In this document: positions 1 through 8,149 of the stretch, one piece after another | How positions within the stretch are numbered: the stretch's first letter is position 1 | How the letters are laid out: every line of letters starts with the position of its first letter | Source of the DNA: Rhizobium sp. SEMIA4064 | GTDB taxonomy: Bacteria > Pseudomonadota > Alphaproteobacteria > Rhizobiales > Rhizobiaceae | DNA length: 64,000 nucleotides | Direction of reading: 5' to 3' | Assembly: GCF_003025035.1 (NCBI RefSeq) | Contig: NZ_PYJN01000005.1 | Location: 62,001-126,000 of the forward strand | The notes under the pieces: model-generated | Databases searched by the model: none | The model's input: only the letters and a program-made list of their open reading frames with translations | What the model was told of the DNA's origin: nothing | Program-made: the position numbers and the translations under genes

Positions 1-269
1 ATGTCCTTGACCTCCCAGATCCAGAAGCCGGCGACCAGTTCGCGGGGTTCGGCGAAAGGCCCGTCGATGACCGTACGGCCGGCACCATCGAATGCAACCC
101 GCTTGCCGTCAGAGGAGGGTTTGAGGCCATCTGCCGTTAGCAGGATGCCGGCATCGCGCAGTTCGTCATTGAATCTGCCCATCGCCTCCATCATCTCCGT
201 CTCCCATGCCGTATGGAGAAACCCCTTTTCACTCTCCTCGGTAGCCTTCACGAGCACCATCACACGCAT
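1..269 (-). CDS. YCII/DGPF-family protein (partial, 3' end outside window)
   Basis: Only the first 89 codons are present; the gene runs off the left edge. It begins MRVMVLVKATEESEKG and carries a clear DGPF signature (IDGPFAEPRE, about residues 67-76) followed by GFWIWEVKD. Both are typical of YCII-related or DGPF proteins, small ferredoxin-like-fold proteins of unproven biochemical role. It is divergent from a second YCII protein and an ECF sigma factor. DGPF genes are the characteristic neighbours of ECF42 sigma factors, so a shared regulon is likely. Family call is firm; function is unknown. Confidence 0.85.
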   Translation of the reverse strand, partial: MRVMVLVKATEESEKGFLHTAWETEMMEAMGRFNDELRDAGILLTADGLKPSSDGKRVAFDGAGRTVIDGPFAEPRELVAGFWIWEVKD

Positions 270-599
270 TGTCTGTCTCCTTGTTCGAGCCGGCCTCATC
301 GGCCTGATAGTGGAACGACGAATGGGGTTTTCGGAAGCCGACATTGTCCTGCAAATTTTTTGACACCGAACGTATGTCTCTGCGCTTACATCCGGCTCAA
401 ATGATCGGAATTCCGGCGCGAACAGAGGCCTTTCTCTCCACAAGCAGACATGTCACCTTTGCCGCCAAAAGCGATATCGAGGTTGTAAGGCCGCCGATGC
501 CCAAAATTTCTTCCTGCACCCTGTCAAAATCTCCCCGGTTCAAACGTCGTTGTCGCAGCGAGCCATAAGGCTGCGCGTATCGAGTGAAAGGAATGCGTC
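270..599. promoter_or_regulatory. divergent intergenic region between two YCII genes
   Basis: This 330-bp stretch separates the leftward YCII gene from the rightward YCII/sigma pair and must hold both promoters. A TTGACA hexamer lies at 360-365, but I could not pair it with a convincing -10. A purine-rich ribosome-binding site (gaaagga, about 586-592) precedes the ATG at 600. I see no convincing gene inside it. Confidence 0.4.
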
Positions 600-947
600 A
601 TGCAATATATGCTGTTGGTGTATTGGAACGAAGCCGAACATAAGAATGCAAGCAAGGAGCAGAAAGCCGAGACATTCGCGGCCTATGCGGCTTACACAGA
701 AGTGTTGAAAAAGGCCGGAGCCTTCGTGGCGGGCAGTGGATTGCAGGATTCCTCGGCGGCAACCGTGGTGCGCGCAACGGATGACAAGCCCACCGTTCTC
801 AACGGCCCCTATATCGAAAGCAAGGAGCAGTTGGGCGGCTACTACATCATCGAGGCGGCAGATCTCGATAGCGCCATCGCCTGGGCGGCGCGTTGTCCCG
901 GTGCTCGGCGTGATACCGTGGAGGTTCGCCCTCTGATGGTCTATTGA
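600..947 (+). CDS. YCII/DGPF-family protein
   Basis: A 115-residue protein, the normal size for the YCII/DGPF family. It opens MQYMLLVYWNEAE and has a variant of the DGPF motif (NGPYIESKEQ, about residues 63-72), then GGYYIIEAADLDSAIAWAAR, the usual family C-terminal half, and ends EVRPLMVY. The start is supported by a gaaagga Shine-Dalgarno. It ends 6 bp before an ECF sigma factor and is probably co-transcribed with it. YCII/DGPF partners are the hallmark of ECF42 loci and may act as accessory or output proteins of the sigma factor. Enzymatic activity is unknown. Confidence 0.9.
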   Translation: MQYMLLVYWNEAEHKNASKEQKAETFAAYAAYTEVLKKAGAFVAGSGLQDSSAATVVRATDDKPTVLNGPYIESKEQLGGYYIIEAADLDSAIAWAARCPGARRDTVEVRPLMVY

Positions 948-953
948 TCTGCC

Positions 954-2213
954 ATGTCGCAAGGAGACGACCAGTCTGCCGTCAAAGCCGCCGAAGCGGT
1001 GGCGCGCCGAAGCTATGGCAAACTGGTCGCTATTCTCGCGGCGCGCACACGCGATGTGGCCGGCGCCGAAGACGCCCTGTCGGAGGCCTTTGCTTCTGCT
1101 CTGGCCGATTGGCCGGTCAAGGGCGCGCCGCTAAACCCCGAAGCTTGGCTGCTTGCCGTTGCCCGCCGCAAGATGATCGACGCCATCAGGCGCAGACGGG
1201 TAAGCGCTGTCGCCTCCGGGCATCTGAAGCTCATGGCGGAGGAGTTGGAGGCAGCGGCGAGCCTTGCGCCGGAAATTCCAGACGAGCGCCTGGCTTTGAT
1301 GTTCGCTTGCGCGCATCCGGCGGTAGAGCCCGGCATCAGAGCGCCGCTGATCCTGCAGACGATCTTGGGGTTTGATGCCCAGACAATCGGCTCCGCCTTC
1401 CTGGTCTCGCCGGCGGCGATGGGCCAACGGCTGGCGCGGGCGAAGAACAAGATTCGACGCGCCAAAATTCCCTTGTGCGTGCCCGAGAGGGCGGACATGC
1501 GCGCCCGCCTGGGGGCGATTCTGGAGGCAGTCTATGCAGCCTATGCGGAAGGCTGGAGCGATCCGGCCGGCGCCGATGCGAGCCTGCGCAACCTGGCTGA
1601 GGAGGCCATTTGCCTGGGCCGGCTGATCGTCGCACTTTTGCCAGAGCAGGCCGAAGCGCTCGGTCTGCTTGCGTTGATGCTCTATTCCCACGCGCGGCGT
1701 GGCGCACGGCGGAGTGCGGCCGGCGAATTCGTGCCGTTGGCCGATCAAGATCCTGCCCTATGGGACGAAGGCCTGATCGACGAGGCCGAGGATCTGCTTA
1801 TTCGCGCCAGCGCGTTTGATGCTTTCGACCGCTATCAATTGGAAGCGGCCATCCAATCGGCCCATGTCGTGCGACGCCGTACAGGCGCGACGGATTGGGT
1901 GGCGATCGAGCGTCTCTATGATGGCCTTTGCGCAATCACCGGCTCGCCGGTGGCGGCAATCAATCGCGCGATTGCCGTGGCACAGACGCGCGGGCCTGCC
2001 GCAGGGCTCGCGGCGCTGCCGGTGCTGGCGCCCGGTAGCCGGCTTATCGAGTATCAACCCTATTGGGCGGCGCGCGCCGAACTTCATACGAGAATGGGAG
2101 AAATGGCGGCGGCTCGCGAAGCCTATGACCAAGCGATTGCCCTGGAAATAGACCCTGCCGTTCGCCGCTTTTTGCAAAGGCGGCGGAGGGAAAGCTTGGT
2201 GCCGCCGCGCTAG
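954..2213 (+). CDS. ECF42-type RNA polymerase sigma factor with DUF6596/TPR-like C-terminus
   Basis: A 419-residue protein, far longer than an ordinary ECF sigma factor. Residues about 20-85 form sigma region 2 (DALSEAFASALADWP, then NPEAWLLAVARRKMIDAIRR). Region 4 lies around residues 130-170 (IGSAFLVSPAAMGQRLARAK). The remaining 240 residues are the alpha-helical C-terminal domain annotated DUF6596, with TPR-like repeats towards the end. No anti-sigma gene is adjacent. In the ECF42 group the C-terminal extension is thought to replace the anti-sigma factor, and DGPF genes are the conserved neighbours, as seen here. The target promoters cannot be read from this window. Confidence 0.92.
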   Translation: MSQGDDQSAVKAAEAVARRSYGKLVAILAARTRDVAGAEDALSEAFASALADWPVKGAPLNPEAWLLAVARRKMIDAIRRRRVSAVASGHLKLMAEELEAAASLAPEIPDERLALMFACAHPAVEPGIRAPLILQTILGFDAQTIGSAFLVSPAAMGQRLARAKNKIRRAKIPLCVPERADMRARLGAILEAVYAAYAEGWSDPAGADASLRNLAEEAICLGRLIVALLPEQAEALGLLALMLYSHARRGARRSAAGEFVPLADQDPALWDEGLIDEAEDLLIRASAFDAFDRYQLEAAIQSAHVVRRRTGATDWVAIERLYDGLCAITGSPVAAINRAIAVAQTRGPAAGLAALPVLAPGSRLIEYQPYWAARAELHTRMGEMAAAREAYDQAIALEIDPAVRRFLQRRRRESLVPPR

Positions 2214-2274
2214 GCTCGGCGTTGCGGTTGGACAGGCCATTATCCCTTCCCGGATGGAAGGTTTGGCCGTTGTG

Positions 2275-2291
2275 CCTCATTCCCACTCGAT
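2275..2291 (+). repeat. guaA 3'-end direct repeat, copy 1 (distal att-like site)
   Basis: The 17 bases cctcattcccactcgat match the guaA 3' end at 11139-11155 with one mismatch. Read on the minus strand it still spells I-E-W-E-stop, the GMP synthetase C-terminus. It lies outside any gene, immediately left of the accessory block, as expected for an old attachment-site duplicate. It is short and imperfect, so it is weaker than copy 2. Confidence 0.55.
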
Positions 2292-2432
2292 CATTTGGAT
2301 CTGCTCTAACGCATTGTTTTTATCGTGCTTTGGAACAAATGTCGTGCAAGACTGTTTATTTGTCACTTTGATACGACGCTAACGTCGTGCCCGGCCGGCT
2401 GGGTAAGCGGCGCTCTTGAGGAACATCTCATC

Positions 2433-2876
2433 ATGATGAAGATTTCGTCCGGTTTTCGTTCAGTCGCGGTTGCAGCCATCGCCGCCGCGGGAATTAGCTT
2501 TGCCAGCGCCGCCCATGCCGACAGCGGGACGATCCGCTTCGCCGTTTACAAGGCGGCCTTCTTCGTCGGTGGCTCCGGAGGCGAGGGTACGCTGACCTTC
2601 CACGGTCGCCACTATCCGATCTCGATCGGCGGCATCTCGGGCGGCCTCGCCTTCGGGGCTTCCAAGACCTATTTCAGTGGTACCGTGCGCCACATTCGCC
2701 GCGCCCATGATGTGGCCGGAGTGTATGGTGCAGCGGGCGGTGGCGGTGCGGTCGGCAAAGGCGCCCAGATAATCGTCATGACCAATGACAAGGGCGCCCA
2801 GCTCGAACTCACAGGCCGGCAGGTCGGCTTGCAAGTCAACGCCGATATCAGCGGCATGAGCATCTCGATGAGGTAA
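2433..2876 (+). CDS. small exported protein of unknown function
   Basis: A 147-residue protein with a clear Sec signal peptide (MMKISSGFRSVAVAAIAAAG, with A-H-A near residue 29 as the likely cleavage site). The mature part is rich in Gly and Ala and predicted beta-rich: GGSGGEGTLTFHGRHYPI, a glycine-rich middle and NADISGMSISMR at the end. This resembles a family of periplasmic or outer-membrane-associated hypothetical proteins, but I cannot assign a function. I chose the ATG at 2433 because the signal peptide starts there; a longer reading from 2325 would put unrelated residues in front of it. It sits just inside the guaA-associated block. Confidence 0.75.
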   Translation: MMKISSGFRSVAVAAIAAAGISFASAAHADSGTIRFAVYKAAFFVGGSGGEGTLTFHGRHYPISIGGISGGLAFGASKTYFSGTVRHIRRAHDVAGVYGAAGGGGAVGKGAQIIVMTNDKGAQLELTGRQVGLQVNADISGMSISMR

Positions 2877-3016
2877 GGGCATTACCTTGGAGGGTCCGAT
2901 TTGCTAGTTCAGCGATCGGGCCTCTCCGGGAAAACGACCCCGGGGATTGCCGTTCGCCCTCTATTCCATTCGATTGTTCATAGGTTAGACGCGCCGCGCT
3001 CCAACGCGTGAATATG

Positions 3017-4471
3017 TCAGAACGAGCCGAGAATGCTCCCCAGCATGATGACGGCAATGAGCGCCAGGATCGCGCCGATGATGCCGACCATGACGATGTC
3101 GCGGTAGCTTTCTCCGTGGGTTGACCCGCAGACGGCAAGCAGGGTGACGACCGCGCCATTGTGCGGCAGGCTATCCAGCGTTCCAGCCCCGATGACCGCG
3201 ACGCGGTGCAAAAGTGCCGGGTCGAGGCCTGTTTCCTGCGCTCGCATCAGGTAGGTGCTGCCAAGCGCATCGAGGGCGATCGTGAGACCGCCGGAAGCAG
3301 AACCCGTGAGCGCTGCCAGGATATTTGTGGCCACCGCGATCGAAACGAGCGGTCCCCCGCCGATGCCGAGCACCCAGTCGCGCACGATCCCGAAGGCGTG
3401 CATCGCCGCGACGACCGCTCCAAAGCCAACCAGGCTGGCGACGGCGACCGCCGGAAGGACGGACGCGTTGGCGCCCGCGTCCATCGTCTCGCGCAAGGTC
3501 GGCAATCTCCGGAAATTCAGCGCGACGACAGTTGCGACCGCGGCGGCCAGCGCCGTGACAACGGCCCATACGCCGCTGACCGAGGAGCGGGAGATCCCGC
3601 CCCATCGATCCTCCGAAAGGAAGCCGAGATCAAGCGCCGGCAGGATCAGCAGCGTCATGCTGAGATTCACAAGGACAACTATAACAAGCGGCAGCGCCGC
3701 AACCCAGATTGGCGGCGTCGTCTCGGCATGGCGGCCATGCGCGATCTCGGCCGGATCGAATTCCCTGCCGGCCGTGGCGCGTTCGCGCAGCCGGTCGTCG
3801 GAAGTGAGATGGTCTGATGTCGCCGGCATGCCCTCGCCGAACTCTTCGCCGGATCTTCGCGCGGCCGCCTCGGCGCGACGCAGCCACCATAGACCAAAGG
3901 CAAGCATGATGGCAGAAGCAATGATGCCCAGTCCGGGCGCTGCAAACGGCGTCGTCCCGAAGAACGGCATAGGGATGGCATTTTGAATCGATGGCGTTCC
4001 CGGCAAAGCCGACATAGTGAAGGTGGACGTTCCGAGCACGATCGCAGCCGGCATCAGCCGCCTGGGAATGCCTGATGACCGGAACAACTCCTGCGCCATC
4101 GGCGCCAGCACGAAGAAGGCGACGAAGAGGCTGACCCCGCCATAGGTGATCAGCGCTCCGGCAATGACGACGGCGAGGATGGCATGACCCTTTCCCAGTC
4201 GCCGCATCATAAAATCGGCGATTGCCGCTATCGAACCGCTGTCCTCCATCAACTTGCCGAAAAGTGCGCCAAGCAGGAACAACGGAAAGAACTGGGCGAG
4301 GAAACTCGCAGCGCTGCTCATGAAGGTCTGCGTCCAGTGCGCCAGCACCGGTTCCCCGGCAAAGAGCGCTGCAACGATGGCGCCGAGCGGCGCCAGCAGC
4401 AGCACGCTCCAGCCCCGGAAGGCAAGCCAGACCAGCAGCCCGAGGCCGATCAGAATGCCGAACAGCCCCAT
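3017..4471 (-). CDS. GntP-family permease
   Basis: A 484-residue polytopic membrane protein with about 12 hydrophobic segments. It opens MGLFGILIGLGLLVWLAFRG and has a large cytoplasmic loop around residues 210-250. The N-terminal pattern (FFPLFLLGALFGKLMEDSGS), the YGGVSLFVAFFVLAPMA segment and the SGSASGGLTIALDALG segment are typical of GntP/DsdX-type gluconate, hydroxy-acid or D-serine transporters. The substrate cannot be deduced. It starts 3 bp downstream of the patatin gene's stop codon on the same strand, so the two probably form an operon. Confidence 0.88.
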   Translation of the reverse strand: MGLFGILIGLGLLVWLAFRGWSVLLLAPLGAIVAALFAGEPVLAHWTQTFMSSAASFLAQFFPLFLLGALFGKLMEDSGSIAAIADFMMRRLGKGHAILAVVIAGALITYGGVSLFVAFFVLAPMAQELFRSSGIPRRLMPAAIVLGTSTFTMSALPGTPSIQNAIPMPFFGTTPFAAPGLGIIASAIMLAFGLWWLRRAEAAARRSGEEFGEGMPATSDHLTSDDRLRERATAGREFDPAEIAHGRHAETTPPIWVAALPLVIVVLVNLSMTLLILPALDLGFLSEDRWGGISRSSVSGVWAVVTALAAAVATVVALNFRRLPTLRETMDAGANASVLPAVAVASLVGFGAVVAAMHAFGIVRDWVLGIGGGPLVSIAVATNILAALTGSASGGLTIALDALGSTYLMRAQETGLDPALLHRVAVIGAGTLDSLPHNGAVVTLLAVCGSTHGESYRDIVMVGIIGAILALIAVIMLGSILGSF

Positions 4472-4474
4472 CCG

Positions 4475-5494
4475 TCAGCCCTCTTCCAGCAGGATATCGA
4501 GATCGAGCGAGGAGCGGCGGCCGAGATCGTCGCCATGGGCATCGAGGAAGGCGTCGGCGGACTTGCGTCCCCAGTCATGCAGCATGGTCAGGAACTCCCA
4601 TTCCGCATTGAGCTTCGAGGAAGAACCGAGGCCGGACATCATGTCGCTGACGACCCGGTGAATGCGCATCGACGCCCAGCGCTCGCCCTCGTCATCCCCC
4701 ACCTGAGCCACCTTCCGAAGCAGTGCGATCATTTTCAGTTCCTTCAGGAGGACCGCATTGAAGGAGACTTCGTTGATACGATTGAGGATCTCGCGCGCGG
4801 AGCGGGGCGTGCCCGGCCTTTCAACCGGGTTGATCTGCACGAGGATCGTATCTTGAGACGTGCATTCGCGAACCAGCGGCGTGATCGTCGGATTGCCGGC
4901 GTAGCCACCGTCCCAATAGGCTTCGCCATCGATCTCGACCGCTTGAAACAGCGTCGGCAGGCATGCGGAGGCAAGCAGGACGTCCGGTGTCAATTCGCTG
5001 TTACGGAAGACCCGACCGCGGCCGGTGCGGACATTCGTCGCCGTGACGAACAACTTGATCGGGCTGGCCGAGAGCCGGTCGAAATCGACGCTTTCCGCCA
5101 ATATCGCGGAGAGCGGGTTGGCACTGGCAGGGTTGAGGTCGTAGGGCGAGAACAGACGCGCCATCATGTCCATCGCCACGAACATCGGCGAGTGATCGAG
5201 CGACCAGCGGCCCAGCAGGACATCGAGGGGACCGCGCTGGAAGGGACTGAAGCGCGCCGCCCCCGATACCTTGCGCCAGAATTCCGTTAGGGCCTCGCGG
5301 GCGCCTGCCACGCCATTGACGGTATAGCCGTGCGCCAAGACGGCCGCGTTCATCGCTCCGGCCGAAGTGCCGGAAATTCCCTCGATTCGCAGCCGTGGCT
5401 CTTCCAGAAGCCGATCGAGAACGCCCCAGGAAAAAGCCCCATGGGCACCGCCACCCTGAAGGGCAAGATCGATGTGCAGTGGGTCTCGCTGCAT
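4475..5494 (-). CDS. patatin-like phospholipase
   Basis: A 339-residue lipid acyl hydrolase of the patatin family. The oxyanion-hole motif GGGAHGAFSWG is near residue 14, the nucleophile elbow GTSAGAMNA (Ser-Asp dyad serine) near residue 41 and the catalytic Asp motif DGGYAGNP near residue 190. I place the start at 5494 (MQRDPLHIDL) because a purine-rich site (ggggag) precedes it and the family begins close to the GGG motif; an in-frame start at 5575 would add an unrelated tail. There is no signal peptide, so it is cytosolic. It is co-directional with, and 3 bp from, the GntP permease. Confidence 0.9.
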   Translation of the reverse strand: MQRDPLHIDLALQGGGAHGAFSWGVLDRLLEEPRLRIEGISGTSAGAMNAAVLAHGYTVNGVAGAREALTEFWRKVSGAARFSPFQRGPLDVLLGRWSLDHSPMFVAMDMMARLFSPYDLNPASANPLSAILAESVDFDRLSASPIKLFVTATNVRTGRGRVFRNSELTPDVLLASACLPTLFQAVEIDGEAYWDGGYAGNPTITPLVRECTSQDTILVQINPVERPGTPRSAREILNRINEVSFNAVLLKELKMIALLRKVAQVGDDEGERWASMRIHRVVSDMMSGLGSSSKLNAEWEFLTMLHDWGRKSADAFLDAHGDDLGRRSSLDLDILLEEG

Positions 5495-5717
5495 TGTCTC
5501 CCCTTTGCCGGCATCGGCCTTTGCCACCGCCGTGGTTGTGCGCCGCACAATACCGCACAATTGCGTACTCGTCATCCTCTCGTTGCATTAGGCAGGCGAG
5601 ATGAAACTCATTTGCGGCAGTTCCGGCGGAAGCATAGGCGACGTATCCTTTCGGCGCGATCGTTCGTCTTAGCTGTTGACGGGCAACATCGCCCTCCTGA
5701 CGAATTGGAGCGTGACA

Positions 5718-6650
5718 ATGAATAGCAAGCAGAGCTTGGCAAACAAGATACACTACGAAACGCTCGCGGAGGCTTGGCGTAGCGGTCGAGAATCGCCGCA
5801 GGACGCCTCCGAGTGGTCTGTTTTGACGACAGAACCGGGCGGCGTCGATTACGTCGAGACGAACCTCGGCGATAAGACCGCGCTGTGGGTTCAGCCAAAA
5901 CTGGCGGCCAAAGATCGGGTCATGCTTTACCTGCACGGCGGTGGCTATGTTGGCGGATCGATCTGGACCCATCGCAAGATGGTCGGACACCTTACCAAGG
6001 CGATTGGCTGTTACGCTCTGCTCGCCACTTACGACTACGCGTTTCAGAGCAAGTTCCCGCGCCAGATCGAGCAGGCCGTGAACGCGTTCGAGTGGCTGGC
6101 CGAGCAGGGCATCGCGACGGATCATACAATTGGCGCGGGCGACTCTGCTGGCGCGGGTCTGATCGTTGCAGCGGCGATCAAACTCCGCGATGCGGGACGT
6201 CCGCTGCCAGCTGCGCTCCTCAGTATTTCCGGATGGCATGATCTATCGGCGAGTGGGGCTTCCTACGAAACTAACCGCGCGAAGGATGCCTTCTTCCAGA
6301 AGGCGTCGGTAGATATGCTGGCGTCGCTGGTTCTCGGAGAGGCCGATGCCCGAAATCCATTCGCGAGCCCGATCTTCGCCGATCTCACGGGCCTGCCGCC
6401 GATCAATCTGCAAGTGGGCGGAGACGAAACGCTGCTCGACGACAGCCGGGTGCTCGCCGACCGCGCGAAGGCCGCCGGCGTCGAGGTGCGCCTGGACGTG
6501 TTTCCGGGGATGCTGCATTCGTTCCAGATGATGGCTGGTCGTGCGCCTGAAGCCGATGAGGCGATCGAGCGGTTTGCGCAGTGGGTCCGGCCGAAGCTCG
6601 GCCTGACCGGAACCGCGTCAACCCGCGGTGAAAGTCAGGTAGTCGCATGA
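5718..6650 (+). CDS. alpha/beta hydrolase (hormone-sensitive-lipase-type esterase)
   Basis: A 310-residue esterase of the HSL family. The oxyanion-hole motif HGGGYVGGS is at residues 73-81 and the nucleophile elbow GDSAGAG has Ser143. The late acid and His (VGGDETLLDD and GMLHSFQMM) lie where the family puts them. The start at 5718 has a ttggag ribosome-binding site. It lies upstream of, and co-directional with, an ECF sigma factor, so it may be part of that sigma factor's regulon. The natural substrate is unknown; short-chain acyl esters are usual for the family. Confidence 0.88.
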   Translation: MNSKQSLANKIHYETLAEAWRSGRESPQDASEWSVLTTEPGGVDYVETNLGDKTALWVQPKLAAKDRVMLYLHGGGYVGGSIWTHRKMVGHLTKAIGCYALLATYDYAFQSKFPRQIEQAVNAFEWLAEQGIATDHTIGAGDSAGAGLIVAAAIKLRDAGRPLPAALLSISGWHDLSASGASYETNRAKDAFFQKASVDMLASLVLGEADARNPFASPIFADLTGLPPINLQVGGDETLLDDSRVLADRAKAAGVEVRLDVFPGMLHSFQMMAGRAPEADEAIERFAQWVRPKLGLTGTASTRGESQVVA

Positions 6651-6696
6651 CGGGCACCCATGTCCTTAATGATGCAAGATGTGGCAGGTGAAGAAC

Positions 6697-7629
6697 ATGA
6701 CTGAGCGACCGACTGGCCTATTCGACGCGCGGTATCGAGCCTTCCTCCAGACGGTGTCAGACGTCCGAGCCCAACTGCATCGCTACTGCGCCCGCATGAC
6801 CGGCTCACGGCTCGACGGTGAGGATCTCATGCAGGAGGTGCTATTCGAGGCCTACACGAAGATCGAGACCCTCGATGACGCCCACAGGCTGAAACCCTGG
6901 CTATTTCGCATCGCTCACAATCGCTGCATAGATTTTCTAAGGCGCCGCGAAGCGCGCGAGCACGCGGAGGGCGCCTATTCGGACGACATCGGGGTCGTCA
7001 CTGCGGAGCCGGCGACGACCGATGCACGTCGCGCCATCGAACGGCTGGTTGGCAGCCTGCCTCCCAAGGAGCGCGCCTGCGTCCTCCTAAAGGATGTATT
7101 CGACTATTCGCTGGAAGAGACCGCAGAACTCGTGGACTCGACGGTTGGCGGCGTTAAATCCGCGCTCTCCCGTGGACGGGCGAAGCTCGCCGACTTGCCC
7201 GCTGGACCTATCGGCGAACCGAGCCGTCCTCCGCTTGATCCCGACACCGCGCGACTCTTGCAGCGCTATGTTGACCTCTTCAACCGCCATGACTGGGATG
7301 GCGTGCGGGGCCTTACCAGCGCCGATGCTCGGTTGCGGGTCGCCGACTGCTTTGACGGCCTGCTCAGAAGCTCTCCCTATTTCTTCGAATACGAGCGAAA
7401 TCCAGAAACGTGGACCATGGAGTTCGGGGAGATCGACGGGGAGCCCATCCTACTCGTGCTCTTCCAGCGAGGCGTCCAGTGGCAGGTCGCGTGGCCGGTT
7501 CGTGTCCATGTCGCCGACGGTGTTATCGACCGCATCGAAGACTATTATGCCTGCCCGTGGGTCATTGGAGACAGCTCGGAGTCCGACTTAAAACTCATGA
7601 CCGAGTCGGTCGCCTTGGGAGGAGGATGA
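6697..7629 (+). CDS. ECF sigma factor with SnoaL-like C-terminal extension
   Basis: A 310-residue protein. Residues about 20-90 are sigma region 2 (GEDLMQEVLFEAYTKIE, then LKPWLFRIAHNRCIDFLRRR). Region 4 lies near residues 115-165 (LPPKERACVLLKDVFDYSLE, then VGGVKSALSRGRAKL). The last 120 residues start LLQRYVDLFNRHDWDGVRGL and form a SnoaL/NTF2-like domain, as in ECF41 and related groups where it controls sigma activity without a separate anti-sigma factor. The start at 6697 follows an aggtgaag site. The upstream esterase is the likely target or partner. The exact ECF group is uncertain. Confidence 0.88.
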   Translation: MTERPTGLFDARYRAFLQTVSDVRAQLHRYCARMTGSRLDGEDLMQEVLFEAYTKIETLDDAHRLKPWLFRIAHNRCIDFLRRREAREHAEGAYSDDIGVVTAEPATTDARRAIERLVGSLPPKERACVLLKDVFDYSLEETAELVDSTVGGVKSALSRGRAKLADLPAGPIGEPSRPPLDPDTARLLQRYVDLFNRHDWDGVRGLTSADARLRVADCFDGLLRSSPYFFEYERNPETWTMEFGEIDGEPILLVLFQRGVQWQVAWPVRVHVADGVIDRIEDYYACPWVIGDSSESDLKLMTESVALGGG

Positions 7630-7667
7630 CGGAGGCGGCGCGGAGGAAAGTCTCGGTGGTAGCGATA

Positions 7668-7817
7668 ATGGCCTCGAAGTCCTTGACGAAACATGGCCAT
7701 GCCCTGGCGGAGGTCGACGATGAGCACCGCCATCAAGTTCGCAAGGACGCACTTCGCTACGCCGCCGAGTTCTTCGCGTCGCTGCCCACACCCCTCACTC
7801 CCACTCGATTGCTCTAA
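7668..7817 (+). pseudogene. CHAD-domain protein remnant
   Basis: A short reading frame (MASKSLTKHGHALAEVDDEH, then RHQVRKDALRYAAEFFASL) matches the C-terminal helices of CHAD domains, which bind polyphosphate through conserved His, Arg and Lys. The usual Lys-Lys between RKDA and LRYAAEFF seems to be missing. The homology stops at the guaA-like repeat at 7791, after which the frame reads only TPLTPTRLL and terminates. No other part of a CHAD gene is nearby, so this is a truncated fragment left by an insertion or deletion at the repeat. Confidence 0.65.
7791..7809 (+). repeat. guaA 3'-end direct repeat, copy 2 (internal att-like site)
   Basis: The 19 bases cccctcactcccactcgat are identical to the guaA 3' end at 11137-11155. 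On the minus strand they read I-E-W-E-stop, outside any guaA gene. The copy cuts off a CHAD fragment on its left and marks the left boundary of a 3.3-kb block ending at guaA. This is the pattern left by an integrase that recombines within the 3' end of a housekeeping gene. Confidence 0.75.
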
Positions 7818-8105
7818 ATCTAGTTAGATCATTGATATAGCTAGGTTTTTAATTCGTTGCCGCGCAAGAAGCCGCCCCATAGGCCGTCAAAACATTACGG
7901 TCTTGATTTTAAAGGGAAAAATAGCCCGAAATTTTTTGTGCGGTTTCGGTATCTATCGAAGTCGATCGCCTTTCCGGACCCATTTTGGGCAACTCACGTG
8001 GGTTTTACAGCGAACGAAGAAAGTACCGTCACCTCCTTTGCGAACCGGCCTGAGCCTAGGAATCGTTTTGCTCAACTGCCCCTTCGAGACGGCTGACCAG
8101 CCAAA
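7818..8105. other. gene-free, lower-GC stretch inside the accessory zone
   Basis: No convincing coding region is present. The DNA is visibly more A+T-rich than its surroundings, especially 7815-7960. A possible 79-codon frame from 7857 has no ribosome-binding site and no recognisable family. I read this as the inner arm of the att-like site, possibly eroded mobile-element sequence. Confidence 0.4.
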
Positions 8106-8132
8106 GACGCCCCATCCACCGAGCGGGGCGTC
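8106..8132 (-). terminator. hairpin downstream of methyltransferase
   Basis: The arms gacgcccc and ggggcgtc form a perfect 8-bp GC-rich stem with an 11-nt loop, 18 bp past the stop codon of the leftward methyltransferase gene. No strong U-tract follows on the minus strand, so it may be a weak or Rho-assisted terminator. Confidence 0.5.
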
Positions 8133-8149
8133 TCCGCTGGTAGTCCCTG

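Noticed and set aside
4184..5290. A 368-codon open frame opposite the permease and patatin genes
   Set aside because: No recognisable domains, Arg/Gln/His-rich composition, and it lies antisense to two well-supported genes.
7857..8096. A 79-residue basic protein
   Set aside because: No ribosome-binding site, no family similarity and skewed, low-complexity composition; more likely non-coding junction DNA.
8106..8132. This hairpin as an att-site or recombinase-binding repeat
   Set aside because: A short GC stem directly after a stop codon is better explained as a transcription end; the sequence is not repeated at the other boundaries.
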